DNA of 64,000 nt from Bacillota bacterium. Lineage in GTDB: Bacteria; Bacillota; Clostridia; Lachnospirales; CAG-274. This document shows positions 35,395 through 43,669 of this stretch, in pieces. A model generated the notes under the pieces. It worked only from the letters and a program-made list of their open reading frames with translations. It was not told the origin of the DNA and did no database searches. The translations under genes and the position numbers were made by a program. Numbering within the stretch: position 1 is the first letter of the stretch; each line of letters opens with the position of its first letter. The stretch covers positions 1 to 64,000 of the forward strand of contig JAFUAF010000047.1 of NCBI GenBank assembly GCA_017460805.1. The letters are read 5' to 3'.

Positions 35395-35423
35395 ATATTA
35401 TCATATACGCCAAAATTTTGCAA
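35395..35423 (-). promoter_or_regulatory. Promoter of the CE8 methylesterase gene
   Basis: Minus-strand TTGCAA (35418-35423), 17-bp spacer, TAATAT (35395-35400). Confidence 0.65.
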
Positions 35424-35451
35424 GCAAAATAATTATTTTTGAGACTTTTTA

Positions 35452-35496
35452 ATAAATTAAAAGTGGCTGCGAAGGAATTTTATTCACTTCACAGCC
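35452..35496 (-). terminator. Terminator of the two-component/prmA/rsmE/desulfurase operon
   Basis: The stem GGCTGCGAAG/CTTCACAGCC (one mismatch) is followed by a T/A-rich run on the minus strand. Confidence 0.6.
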
Positions 35497-35507
35497 TATT
35501 TTCTTTT

Positions 35508-36635
35508 TTATCTCGGCTGAAATTTTCTGAGCATTGGTACGTGTTTCAAAAGTGCTTCGCGCACTTTTTCGGCCTCTTCAACGGTGTTTCCGTGATTGAA
35601 GCTAAGCCGCAGGGCACTCGTTCCCCTGCCCTCGTTCAGCAGATCTACTATTTTAAGTTTGTTTTTAAGTCTTGCGGAGCAGGCGGAGCTTGTGGCGGTA
35701 TAAATTTTATCGGCTTCAAGTGCGTGCAAAAGCACTTCGCCTTTCACTCCCTCAAACGACAGATTTAGGATATAGGGGCTGTCAAGAGCGCCGTTTACAT
35801 ACACATCGGGCAGAAGTTCCGTGATCTTCAAAAGCTCGTTTTTGACTTTCAAAACGCTTTCCGCCTTTTTTTCAAGGTCTTTTGAAGCAAGTTCCGCCGC
35901 AAGCCCGAAACCTGTTATACCCGTCAGATTTTCCGTACCGGGGCGCAGACCTTTTTCCTGGCTTCCGCCGAAATGCAGGTTTTCGACCCTTGCGCCGTCG
36001 GCAATATACAGCGCGCCCACACCTTTCGGGCCGCCTATTTTGTGGCTGCTTACGCTTATAAGGTCGGCTTTCGTCGGCAGTTTATGCTTGCAGAAAGCCT
36101 GTACGCAGTCACAATGCACCTTACAGTCGGGATTTTGCTCCTTTACAGTCTTTATTATCCCGTCAACGGGCTGAATTGCGCCCGTTTCGTTATTGACATA
36201 CATTATGCTTACAAGTGTCGTGTTTTTATCCACGGCATTTTTTAATTCGTCAAGACTTATATGCCCCTCGCCGTCTACGGGCAGGTACACCACATCAAAG
36301 CCCAAATCTTCAAGATGTCTGAAACTGTCGGCAACAGACGGATGCTCCGTCACCTGGGTCACGACACGCATACCCCTGTTTTTATAGGCAAGCGCCGTAC
36401 CCAAAACGGCGGTGTTGTTGGCCTCCGTACCGCCCGAGGTAAAATAAATATTCTTTTCGTTTATGCCCATAGCGCGGCTTACCTGTCCGCGCGCCTTGTT
36501 CAGCTTCTGTTCCGACTCAAACCCAAGCCCGTGCAGGGACGAGGGATTGCCGAACGTATTTTTCAGACTTTCGTACATTACATCCGCAACTTCGGGCAGT
36601 ACCGCCGTTGTAGAGGCATTGTCAAAATATATCAT
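35508..36635 (-). CDS. nifS: Cysteine desulfurase (NifS/IscS-like)
   Basis: 375 residues, a PLP enzyme that takes sulfur from cysteine for Fe-S clusters or tRNA thiolation. Seen: IYFDNASTTAV at the N terminus, TSGGTEANN, the PLP-binding VSSHKIGGPKG lysine, the RPGTEN motif and the SSACSA loop with the catalytic Cys. No iscU or thiI is next to it, so its target pathway is open. Its start overlaps the rsmE stop by 4 bp. Confidence 0.92.
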   Translation of the reverse strand: MIYFDNASTTAVLPEVADVMYESLKNTFGNPSSLHGLGFESEQKLNKARGQVSRAMGINEKNIYFTSGGTEANNTAVLGTALAYKNRGMRVVTQVTEHPSVADSFRHLEDLGFDVVYLPVDGEGHISLDELKNAVDKNTTLVSIMYVNNETGAIQPVDGIIKTVKEQNPDCKVHCDCVQAFCKHKLPTKADLISVSSHKIGGPKGVGALYIADGARVENLHFGGSQEKGLRPGTENLTGITGFGLAAELASKDLEKKAESVLKVKNELLKITELLPDVYVNGALDSPYILNLSFEGVKGEVLLHALEADKIYTATSSACSARLKNKLKIVDLLNEGRGTSALRLSFNHGNTVEEAEKVREALLKHVPMLRKFQPR

Positions 36636-37366
36636 ATCTCATCTTCCAATCTGTGCAGTAAAATAACGGCAGTCACAAGTCCCGCGGTCTCCGTGCGCAA
36701 AATACGCTTTCCAAGCGTCACGGGCATAACGCCGTCCTTTACGGCATTTTCTATCTCCGACGGGTCAAAGCCGCCCTCGGGGCCGATAAAAACGGCTATG
36801 CTTTTGCCCTTAAAATTTTCACAAAAACTTTTAAGGCCGTTTTTTTGCTCGTTTTCGTAGGGTATAAGGCGGCCGTCGCAGACTTTGCTGTCGGTCAGAG
36901 CCTCATCAAAACTCATTATATCCGATACCTCGGGTATTCTGCCCCTGCCGCATTGTTTGGCGGCGGAAAGAGAAATCTTGTTCCACCTTTCGGCCTTTTT
37001 GTCCGCTTTTTTATCCCAGTTTACCACGCTGCGCTTTGTCTTGACGGGCACTATCCTGTCAACGCCTATCTCCACACATTTCTGAATGATAAGCTCCATT
37101 TTGTCGGACTTTGGCAAGCCCTGATAAAGCGTTATCTTGACCGACGGCTCGTTAAGGTTAAGGTGTTTGTCAAGTATCTTTGCAGTCACGCATTTTTTGG
37201 TTATCTCAACTATCTCGCACTCGTAGTCCACATCACTTCCGTCGCCGACGGTTATGGTGTCGCCTATCCTGCAGCGCAGCACTTTTGACAGGTGCAGAGA
37301 GGTCTCCTCATCAAGGTTTATTATATCGTCGGTTATGTTTTCTTTTGAAGTAAAATATTTTGGCAT
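36632..37366 (-). CDS. rsmE: 16S rRNA m3U1498 methyltransferase
   Basis: 244 residues. It has an N-terminal PUA-like RNA-binding part (about 1-70), then a SPOUT knot domain with KSDKMELIIQKCVEIG, the FIGPEGGFDPSEIE SAM loop and LGKRILRTETAG near the end, all typical of RsmE. It modifies the 30S decoding region. It starts just after the prmA stop with AAGGA upstream, the common rsmE-prmA order of Firmicutes. Confidence 0.95.
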   Translation of the reverse strand: MPKYFTSKENITDDIINLDEETSLHLSKVLRCRIGDTITVGDGSDVDYECEIVEITKKCVTAKILDKHLNLNEPSVKITLYQGLPKSDKMELIIQKCVEIGVDRIVPVKTKRSVVNWDKKADKKAERWNKISLSAAKQCGRGRIPEVSDIMSFDEALTDSKVCDGRLIPYENEQKNGLKSFCENFKGKSIAVFIGPEGGFDPSEIENAVKDGVMPVTLGKRILRTETAGLVTAVILLHRLEDEI

Positions 37367-37367
37367 T

Positions 37368-38066
37368 TTATTTTATCCTTGCGGTAATACTTACCCACTC
37401 GTCCTTGTAATTTGTATCGACAACTTCCAGTCCCGCCGCTTCCATAGCATCATAGACATCCTGCACACGCTCGCGGATAATACCGCTTGAGATAAAAATG
37501 CCGTCGGGTTTGAGCTGTTTTCTTACAAGAGGAGAAATGGCACAGATAACATCTGCGATTATATTTGCGACCACTATATCGTATTTTTCGTAGCCTATCT
37601 CATCCTGCAAAGCCTTGTTGTCAATGACATTTCCGCTTGTAACATAGTATTTTGAGCGGTCAACGCCGTTAAAATCGGCATTTTCATAAGCGGTTTTTAT
37701 TGCGTTTGCATCAATATCCACGGCGAAAGCGCTTTTTGCGCCCAAAAGCAGAGAAACAATGGATAAAATACCGCTGCCGCAGCCAAGGTCGGCAACAACG
37801 CTGTTTTCATTCACATATTTTTCAAGCTGAAGCATACAAAGCTGTGTGGTCTGGTGCAGACCCGTGCCGAAAACATGGCCGGGGTTGATATTGAATACCA
37901 CACGTTCCTCGGGATTTTCGACATCTTCCCAGACGGGCTTTATCAAAAGTCTTTCGCCGACGGTAAACGGCTTGTAGAAATCGCGCCACTTGTTCAGCCA
38001 CTCCTCGTCGTTGAGGTTTTCGGTAGTTTCCACCGCAAGTCTGCCAAGGTCGATGCCTATATCCAT
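37368..38066 (-). CDS. prmA: PrmA C-terminal part (ribosomal protein L11 methyltransferase), out of frame with its N terminus
   Basis: 232 residues. This part holds the L11 methyltransferase catalytic domain: NPGHVFGTGLHQTTQLC, the SAM motif VADLGCGSGILSI, DIDANAIKTA and NPP-like VVANIIADV. By itself it lacks the N-terminal substrate-recognition domain, which is encoded at 38057-38341 in the other frame. The ATG at 38066 has no Shine-Dalgarno and falls inside the family, so it is not a natural start. See the entry for 38057-38341 and the finding on the A7 run. Confidence 0.88.
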   Translation of the reverse strand: MDIGIDLGRLAVETTENLNDEEWLNKWRDFYKPFTVGERLLIKPVWEDVENPEERVVFNINPGHVFGTGLHQTTQLCMLQLEKYVNENSVVADLGCGSGILSIVSLLLGAKSAFAVDIDANAIKTAYENADFNGVDRSKYYVTSGNVIDNKALQDEIGYEKYDIVVANIIADVICAISPLVRKQLKPDGIFISSGIIRERVQDVYDAMEAAGLEVVDTNYKDEWVSITARIK

Positions 38067-38341
38067 TTTTTTAGTCTTTCAAGCCCCGCGCGCACATTCA
38101 TCAGTATCTCGCTGCCGTAGGGGTTGTCGCTTACATATATTATAAGCTTTGTCTCGCCGACAGGCTTGTTCAAAAGTTCTTCGTCCACATAGTCCCAGTA
38201 GGTGCTGCTCTCCGACAAAAACTGTTTCAGCTCGTTGTCGTCCTCTACCTGTATGCCCGTTATGCCCGTTTCAAGCAGCATTGCGCTGACGGGTTCTATA
38301 CCCTCGGTCGTTGTGTATATTTTAACTTCCGTCCATTCCAT
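38057..38341 (-). CDS. prmA: PrmA N-terminal part, ends at an A7 frameshift site
   Basis: 94 residues. It matches the L11-recognition domain of PrmA (MEWTEVKIYTTTEGIEPVSA, VEDDNELKQFL, then LIIYVSDNPYGSEILMNV) and stops in ERLKKWI. The transcript there reads CTA AAA AAA TGG, a perfect A_AAA_AAA slippery heptamer. A -1 shift, or one more A, would continue straight into MDIGIDLGRL of the downstream frame. So one gene is split by a single base, through slippage, mutation or a sequencing error. GGAAG lies upstream of its ATG. Confidence 0.85.
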   Translation of the reverse strand: MEWTEVKIYTTTEGIEPVSAMLLETGITGIQVEDDNELKQFLSESSTYWDYVDEELLNKPVGETKLIIYVSDNPYGSEILMNVRAGLERLKKWI

Positions 38342-38344
38342 AAA

Positions 38345-39724
38345 TCATTCTTCCTTTCCGTTTTCGACACAGATAGGCAGCACAAATTTGAATGTTGTGC
38401 CCTCGCCCACCGTACTGTCTACCGTTATTTCGCCCTTATGCACATTGACTATCCATTTTACCATGGAAAGCCCCAGACCCATGCTGCCGCTGCTGTCGCC
38501 GCGGACGGGGTCCACCTGATAAAAGCGGTCGAATATTTTTTTAAGATTATCTTTTTCTATGCCTATGCCGTTATCGGCTACCACACCGACAATGCTGTTT
38601 TCTTTACGGGTTATGCTGACTTTTATCCATCCGCCCTCTTTGCCGTATTTTATAGCATTTGTGACAAGGTTTATCAGCATACGCGTAAGCATTGACTGGT
38701 CGCCCGTGACATAAAGATTTTTGTCTATATAATTGATAAGCTTGATATTGCGCTGTGAGGCCTGTATTTCAAGTTCCTCCAAAACCATGCTCATCAGCTC
38801 GCCGTAGTCAAAATTTTCCATATTGAGGACCTTTGACAGATCGCCCGTTCTTGAAAGCGTAAGCAGCTGATTTACGAGTGTTGACATCTTTTTAGCCTGC
38901 TTGTGTATTACATCTATCGAGTCGCGCATCTCTTCCAAATTGTCCAGATCTTCGGCGTATTCGCACTCACTTAAAATTACGGTTATGGGTGTGCGAAGTT
39001 CATGCGAGGCATCGTCCGTAAACTGCTTTTCGCGCTCGAAGGCCCTTTGCAGACGCTCAAACAGCGAATTGAAGCTTGTTGCAAGCATACCGAACTCGTC
39101 ATTTGTGTTTATGCCTATGCGCTGTGACAAATCGCTGCTGTCCTGGATATTGTTCGCCAGATTGCTGAGCTGCGCAAAATGTGAAAAGGCGCTGTCGGTT
39201 ATAAAACTTCCGCCCAGTATGGCAACAAGGATTATAAGCGGCAGAATAATAAGCGCCGTGGAAACGATAGGATAAACATATTCGTCATTTATAAGCATGG
39301 GCACGCTTGTCACGCCGCGCAGATAATACTTGATGTGTTTTATCTCAACTTCCGTTTCATATACATACCATTGCTCGTCCGTATCGTTATTGGTGGCAAC
39401 TATGATAGAATTCGGCGCAAGATTCAATGCCTGCGGAAACCCGAGCGGATTAAAGCCCCTCATAAGCGTGTGGTTTTCATCATACAACACAAGCATGATA
39501 TTATTGCCGCTTGTGATATAGCTTGTATTAAAAGTTATAGTGCCGTTTTTTTCTTTGGCATTTGCCGCCATATCGTTTACATAATTTATAAGGTCGGTGC
39601 GCTGTCTGACCTGTATCATGGTCGTGCCCAGTGCAACAAGAATAGTGACGGAAAAAAACGTGATTGCTATCATGGCGCAGGTATACCACAGCGACACCTT
39701 GTTTCTAAGCGTTAAACCCCTCAT
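38345..39724 (-). CDS. Two-component sensor histidine kinase
   Basis: 459 residues. Membrane helix at about 10-35, extracellular sensor of about 120 residues, second helix at about 155-180, HAMP at about 180-235, HisKA with DASHELRTPITVIL (phospho-His), and HATPase with VTNAIKYGKEGG, VADNGIGI and the SMGLGLSMVK G box. It pairs with the response regulator just upstream; AAGGAGG precedes the ATG, which follows the regulator stop without a gap. The signal is unknown. Confidence 0.93.
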   Translation of the reverse strand: MRGLTLRNKVSLWYTCAMIAITFFSVTILVALGTTMIQVRQRTDLINYVNDMAANAKEKNGTITFNTSYITSGNNIMLVLYDENHTLMRGFNPLGFPQALNLAPNSIIVATNNDTDEQWYVYETEVEIKHIKYYLRGVTSVPMLINDEYVYPIVSTALIILPLIILVAILGGSFITDSAFSHFAQLSNLANNIQDSSDLSQRIGINTNDEFGMLATSFNSLFERLQRAFEREKQFTDDASHELRTPITVILSECEYAEDLDNLEEMRDSIDVIHKQAKKMSTLVNQLLTLSRTGDLSKVLNMENFDYGELMSMVLEELEIQASQRNIKLINYIDKNLYVTGDQSMLTRMLINLVTNAIKYGKEGGWIKVSITRKENSIVGVVADNGIGIEKDNLKKIFDRFYQVDPVRGDSSGSMGLGLSMVKWIVNVHKGEITVDSTVGEGTTFKFVLPICVENGKEE

Positions 39725-40396
39725 TTACTCCTCCTTGAGTATGTAGCCCGAGCCGTATACCGTGTGAATAAGCTTTTTGTCGTAGCCGCTGTCTATCTTT
39801 TTGCGCAGGTAACGGATATATACATCCACGATATTGCTGCCGCCGTCAAAGGATAAGTCCCACGCGTTCTGCTCTATCTGCTCGCGCGAAAGCACCACGT
39901 TTTTATTTCGTATAAGATATTCAAGTATCGTAAATTCCTTGGATGAAAGCTGAATGACCTTGCCGCCGCGGGAAACAGTATGCTGGTTCATATCCATTTC
40001 AAGGTCGGCCACTTTAAGCACATTTGCAGTAAAAGCAGTGTTTCGTCTGAAAAGCGCACGTATCCTCGCCAGAAATTCGTCAAAGGCAAACGGCTTTACA
40101 AGATAGTCGTCCGCACCCGCATCAAGACCCGCCACTCTGTCCGAAACGGAATCCCTAGCCGTCAGTATCAGAACAGGCGTGACATTGCCTTTTGCACGCA
40201 TCTCGCGTATGACTTCAAGTCCGTTTTTCTTGGGTATCATAAGGTCAACAACTATGGCATTGTATTCTATGCCCGATATATATTCAAGCGCAGTTTCCCC
40301 GTCAAAAGCACTGTCAACGGAATATCCCTCTTTTTTAAGGCGCTTGGCGATAACATTATTAAGGTTGGGCTCATCCTCAACTATCAGAATTCGCAT
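39725..40396 (-). CDS. OmpR-family response regulator
   Basis: 223 residues. The receiver domain is at 1-120 (acidic pair in VEDEPNL, phospho-Asp in IVVDLMIPKKNG, LTARD and VKPF), and the winged-helix DNA-binding domain at about 128-223 (LSSKEFTILEYL, VDVYIRYLRKKI, VYGSGYIL). It is first in the run regulator-kinase-prmA-rsmE-desulfurase. It probably also controls its own promoter. Confidence 0.94.
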   Translation of the reverse strand: MRILIVEDEPNLNNVIAKRLKKEGYSVDSAFDGETALEYISGIEYNAIVVDLMIPKKNGLEVIREMRAKGNVTPVLILTARDSVSDRVAGLDAGADDYLVKPFAFDEFLARIRALFRRNTAFTANVLKVADLEMDMNQHTVSRGGKVIQLSSKEFTILEYLIRNKNVVLSREQIEQNAWDLSFDGGSNIVDVYIRYLRKKIDSGYDKKLIHTVYGSGYILKEE

Positions 40397-40433
40397 AAAT
40401 CATACCTCCTTGTAAAAATTCACATATACGATA

Positions 40434-40462
40434 ATTATAACACATTATTGAAAAAGGTACAA
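40434..40462 (-). promoter_or_regulatory. Promoter of the two-component operon
   Basis: Minus-strand TTGTAC (40457-40462), 17-bp spacer, TATAAT (40434-40439). Confidence 0.7.
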
Positions 40463-40490
40463 GGTCTTGATAAAATTTATAGCCGCATAA

Positions 40491-40516
40491 TAAAAATGCA
40501 CCCCAAAAAGGGTGCA
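40491..40516 (-). terminator. Terminator of the WG-repeat lipoprotein gene
   Basis: The stem TGCACCC/GGGTGCA is followed by TTTTTATT on the minus strand. Confidence 0.75.
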
Positions 40517-40552
40517 TAAATTCTTTATTTGATATTATCATCGGCAAAGCCT

Positions 40553-41896
40553 TTACGTCTGCGGAGTTATCTCTAAACCCGCGATCGTCTTGCTCTCTCC
40601 CAATTTTTTCCTCACTCTGTTCATTCTGCTGCCGTCTCTGTCTATAATATAATCTTTTACAGTTCCGTCTTCGCCGTCGATCGACGCATAAAAAAGTCCG
40701 CTTGAAGAAACATAGGTCAACCCATCATATTCGGGTTCTATCACAAAATTACCGCTTTCATCAATTACGCCTTTTTTGCCGTTTACCTCAACTATGGCAT
40801 AGCCGCCCTCAAAATCATCCGCCTTGTCAAACTTTGGCTCTATAACATATCCGCCGCTGCTGTCGATATAGCCGTATTTGTCCTCTACGCATACCCATGC
40901 AAGGCCGTTATCCATAAAATCGCCCGCATAATCAAATTTATCTTCAATGACAAAATCGCCTTTTTCGTTTATATAACCAAATTTATCCTTAACAAGACGC
41001 TTTTTGCCGTCAGGTCCTATCTCAAAACAATCTTCGATATTATCGGGTTTAAATTCCTTTTCAAGGGGTGCAAGACCATTCGCGCCAAAATTTCCCGTCT
41101 CGGTAACGTTTTCAAACTTAATTACTTCTTTGCCGTTTTTATCTATAAAAGCATTGTAAATACCGGTTGTTTCATCACTGAACGTCACTTTTGCAAGTCC
41201 GTTCGGCGCAAAAGGTCTGACCATCTGATATTTCGGCTCGATAACAAATTCACCGCTGCTGTTCATGAAACCCGCACTTTCATAGGGTTCAACAATGACA
41301 TTCATAAAATCGGGATCCGAATTAAATGACGGCAGATACACCTTTGTATCGGTTATATATTCACCCTGTGTATTTATAAGGCCAAACTCACTTTCTTCCC
41401 AACTGCCGACCCATGCAGCACCTTTTTTGTTGAAGTCTCCCGCAACTTCAAACTTGGGCTCTATAACAAACTCTCCCGTAGAATCAATATACCCAAATAA
41501 CATTTCGCCTGCTTTATTCGCCGAGGCTAAACCACATTCGCCGAAAGGATTTGCAACATCGAATTTCGGCTCTATGACCATATTCCCTGCCGCATCTATA
41601 TACCCGTATTTATCATCTGTTTTCACTGCCGCCAGCCCGTTTTTGGCAAATTTTTGGCAATCCTGAAACTGCGGCTCTATGACCACGTTTCCTGCCGCAT
41701 CTTTATATCCCGTTTTTCCCGCCTGTTCGTCCACATAGCAATAATAACTCATACATTCGGGCAGATCTTCTTCCGCTTCCTCCGCAATATTATTTTCCGC
41801 CGCGGCATTATTGCTGCCGCTGTCTTTATTATTTGCACAGCCGACAGCCGCCGTCATCAACATTACAGCAATGAGCAATACGATCTTTCTTTTCAT
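40553..41896 (-). CDS. Lipoprotein with WG (KWG) beta repeats
   Basis: 447 residues from ATG 41896 (GGAGGAG upstream); the frame extends 89 residues further without support. Lipoprotein signal MKRKIVLLIAVMLMTAAVGC with lipobox AVGC. After an acidic spacer come about eight to nine WG repeats of 40-45 residues (for example KYGYIDAAGNMVIEPKFDVA and KFGYINEKGDFVIEDKFDYA). The repeats are expected to form a beta-structured surface domain; family function is not known. Confidence 0.85.
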   Translation of the reverse strand: MKRKIVLLIAVMLMTAAVGCANNKDSGSNNAAAENNIAEEAEEDLPECMSYYCYVDEQAGKTGYKDAAGNVVIEPQFQDCQKFAKNGLAAVKTDDKYGYIDAAGNMVIEPKFDVANPFGECGLASANKAGEMLFGYIDSTGEFVIEPKFEVAGDFNKKGAAWVGSWEESEFGLINTQGEYITDTKVYLPSFNSDPDFMNVIVEPYESAGFMNSSGEFVIEPKYQMVRPFAPNGLAKVTFSDETTGIYNAFIDKNGKEVIKFENVTETGNFGANGLAPLEKEFKPDNIEDCFEIGPDGKKRLVKDKFGYINEKGDFVIEDKFDYAGDFMDNGLAWVCVEDKYGYIDSSGGYVIEPKFDKADDFEGGYAIVEVNGKKGVIDESGNFVIEPEYDGLTYVSSSGLFYASIDGEDGTVKDYIIDRDGSRMNRVRKKLGESKTIAGLEITPQT

Positions 41897-41941
41897 TTTA
41901 CACTCCTCCAAAAAGCAATTCAAAAAAAAACATTCGTAAAA

Positions 41942-41970
41942 ATTATAGCACACAATATATTCTTTTGCAA
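41942..41970 (-). promoter_or_regulatory. Promoter of the WG-repeat lipoprotein
   Basis: Minus-strand TTGCAA (41965-41970), 17-bp spacer, TATAAT (41942-41947). Confidence 0.72.
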
Positions 41971-42048
41971 GCAAATTCTGAACAAATGCGTAATTTTTAA
42001 ATACAAACGGCATATAATGTACAAAAAAGTTTGTACGGAGGGAATACA

Positions 42049-42450
42049 TTGGGTGCGAAAATATACGTTGTAAAGCTGAAGCAGATAATACGGATAGTGC
42101 TGTCGCTGATAGTGGTATTTGCCGTAATAGCAATAGCTGCGGCGCTGATAAAAAACGCGGCAAGGCCTACATACGCCCCGGGCGTTTACACGGGCAGCAT
42201 AATACTGCACAATTCGCCCGTAAATGTCGAGGTCGAGGTATCAAAGCACAGCATAGAAAGCGTGCGCCTTACAGACCTGAGCGAGACCCAGCAGGTATTT
42301 TATCCGCTGTTTGCGGACACCGCGCAGGAAGTTGCGGACAGGATAGTCGCCGAGCAAAGCTGTGATATAGAGCTTGACAGCGACTATGCCGTAACAGGCG
42401 GGATAATATGCGATGCGGTAAGACAGGCACTTGAAGATGCGGAAAAATAA
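42049..42450 (+). CDS. Small membrane-anchored protein with FMN-binding-like domain
   Basis: 133 residues. The start is taken as TTG 42049, because GGAGGG sits 6 nt upstream and the only earlier ATG lies before that site. One membrane helix (about 14-35) is followed by an extracellular domain shaped like FMN_bind (APGVYTGSI, VNVEVEVSKHSIESVRL, DRIVAEQSCDIELDSDYAVTGG, CDAVRQALEDA). The usual S-G-A-T-x-T/S flavinylation motif is missing, so covalent FMN is unlikely. A TATAAT lies at 42013. Strand is opposite to its neighbours. Confidence 0.7.
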   Translation: MGAKIYVVKLKQIIRIVLSLIVVFAVIAIAAALIKNAARPTYAPGVYTGSIILHNSPVNVEVEVSKHSIESVRLTDLSETQQVFYPLFADTAQEVADRIVAEQSCDIELDSDYAVTGGIICDAVRQALEDAEK

Positions 42451-42461
42451 TACAATAAAAA

Positions 42462-42493
42462 CCCCGCAGATGTGAGGTCTGCGGGGCTTTTAT
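42462..42493 (+). terminator. Terminator of the FMN-bind-like gene
   Basis: A perfect 9-bp stem, CCCCGCAGA/TCTGCGGGG, then CTTTTATT. Confidence 0.85.
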
Positions 42494-42596
42494 TGTAATA
42501 CGCTATGAACGTATTGGGGGGTATATATAAATATAAAAGGAGGGGTATGAAAATCAATGTCAAAAATAACATTGGTATAAACTTATGCATTTTCTT

Positions 42597-42995
42597 TTAT
42601 GCATTTTCTTTTTCCATGCAAAGCAGTTTTAAAGCCGCCTTTGCCTTTTCAACAACACTTTTAAGCTGTTCTATTATGCCGAGCTGTCTGGTGTTCATAT
42701 CGTCCAGCAGGCTGTAGGCTGCTTCAGGGTCATAAAGTGCATATATGTTTTCGATAGTGGTCATATCACGGGCATTGTCGTAAAGCTTTTTAACGCTGTC
42801 AAAAGCCCTTGCATATTCCGCATAAGCCGTCATTTGTTCTTTGTTAAGGCAGGTGCGCTTGTCCGCATACTGCTTCATCTCGCCCGAGATCTTGCCGCTG
42901 TCCGCCTTTGCCGCCGTCAGCATATCCGCTATGGCTATGTTGTTGGACTTTACACAAAGCAGCATTTCATCAATGTTTTTGTTTGTTTTATCCAT
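42597..42995 (-). CDS. Hypothetical helical protein
   Basis: 132 residues, AAAGGAG upstream of the ATG. It is almost wholly alpha-helical by composition, with likely coiled-coil segments (IDEMLLCVKSNNIAIADM, RAFDSVKKLYDN, LGIIEQLKSVVEKAKAALK). It has no signal peptide and no membrane segment. I recognise no family. It sits alone between the FMN-bind-like gene and the Nudix gene. Confidence 0.7.
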   Translation of the reverse strand: MDKTNKNIDEMLLCVKSNNIAIADMLTAAKADSGKISGEMKQYADKRTCLNKEQMTAYAEYARAFDSVKKLYDNARDMTTIENIYALYDPEAAYSLLDDMNTRQLGIIEQLKSVVEKAKAALKLLCMEKENA

Positions 42996-43094
42996 TATGT
43001 CGGGCTCCTTTCTTTTTCTTTATATATATAGTATACGCCCAAATAATTAAAAAAACATTGATAAAATTCTTAACTTTTTATTAAGAAATTTCTG

Positions 43095-43667
43095 TCACAT
43101 GATATTTTTCAGTTTTTCTATAACGGATAAGTCCGCAGGCAGCCAATCCACGGTATCAAGCTCTTTTTTACCGAGCCACTTTGCCGCTTCATGCTCTTTT
43201 AAAACAGGTTCTCCCGCTGTTATTTTCGCAAAAAAGCAGTCCATGGAAAGATGAAATTTCGGATAGTCGTATTCAACGGTGTAAAAAAGTTCCCCGACCG
43301 ATATTTTTGTGTCGAGTTCCTCTTTTATCTCGCGGACAAGGGCTTCGCGCGTGGTCTCGCCGACTTCCGCCTTGCCGCCCGGAAACTCCCATTTATCCTT
43401 ATATTCGCCGTAACCGCGCTGTGTCGCAAAAATTTTATCTTTGCCGCGGATAACGGCAGCCGCCACCTTTATTACGGGCAGCCATTTGCCGCCGCCAAAA
43501 ACAACATCTTTTCCGATATCTATACCCGTAAAAGCTATATATTCTTCGCTTATTTCAACTTTTATCTCCGTTTTGCCCGAAAGCGTGACAAGGGCGCGCG
43601 TCCCCGCCGCACATTCCTCACAGCCGTAATCGGCTTCTTCTATATTTATGACCTTGTATATATCCAT
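43095..43667 (-). CDS. Nudix hydrolase (MutT-like) with N-terminal extension
   Basis: 190 residues. The C-terminal 125 residues form a MutT-type Nudix domain: the box GGKAEVGETTREALVREIKE followed by EL fits the GX5EX7REUXEEXGU pattern, preceded by IKVAAAVIRGKDKIFATQR. It likely cleans oxidised or unusual nucleoside triphosphates. About 65 extra N-terminal residues, with two Cys (CEECAAG), match no domain I know. It lies 2 bp after hemL, so it is read as the last gene of the hem operon. Confidence 0.88.
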   Translation of the reverse strand: MDIYKVINIEEADYGCEECAAGTRALVTLSGKTEIKVEISEEYIAFTGIDIGKDVVFGGGKWLPVIKVAAAVIRGKDKIFATQRGYGEYKDKWEFPGGKAEVGETTREALVREIKEELDTKISVGELFYTVEYDYPKFHLSMDCFFAKITAGEPVLKEHEAAKWLGKKELDTVDWLPADLSVIEKLKNIM

Positions 43668-43669
43668 TT

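Noticed and set aside
38066-38066. ATG 38066 as the true start of a short PrmA
   Set aside because: No ribosome site, it is inside the conserved family, and the N-terminal domain is encoded just upstream in another frame.
42547-42717. 57-codon plus-strand ORF with a good GGAGGGG site
   Set aside because: It runs antisense into the helical protein gene at 42597-42995, whose own start is well supported; no protein-like pattern.
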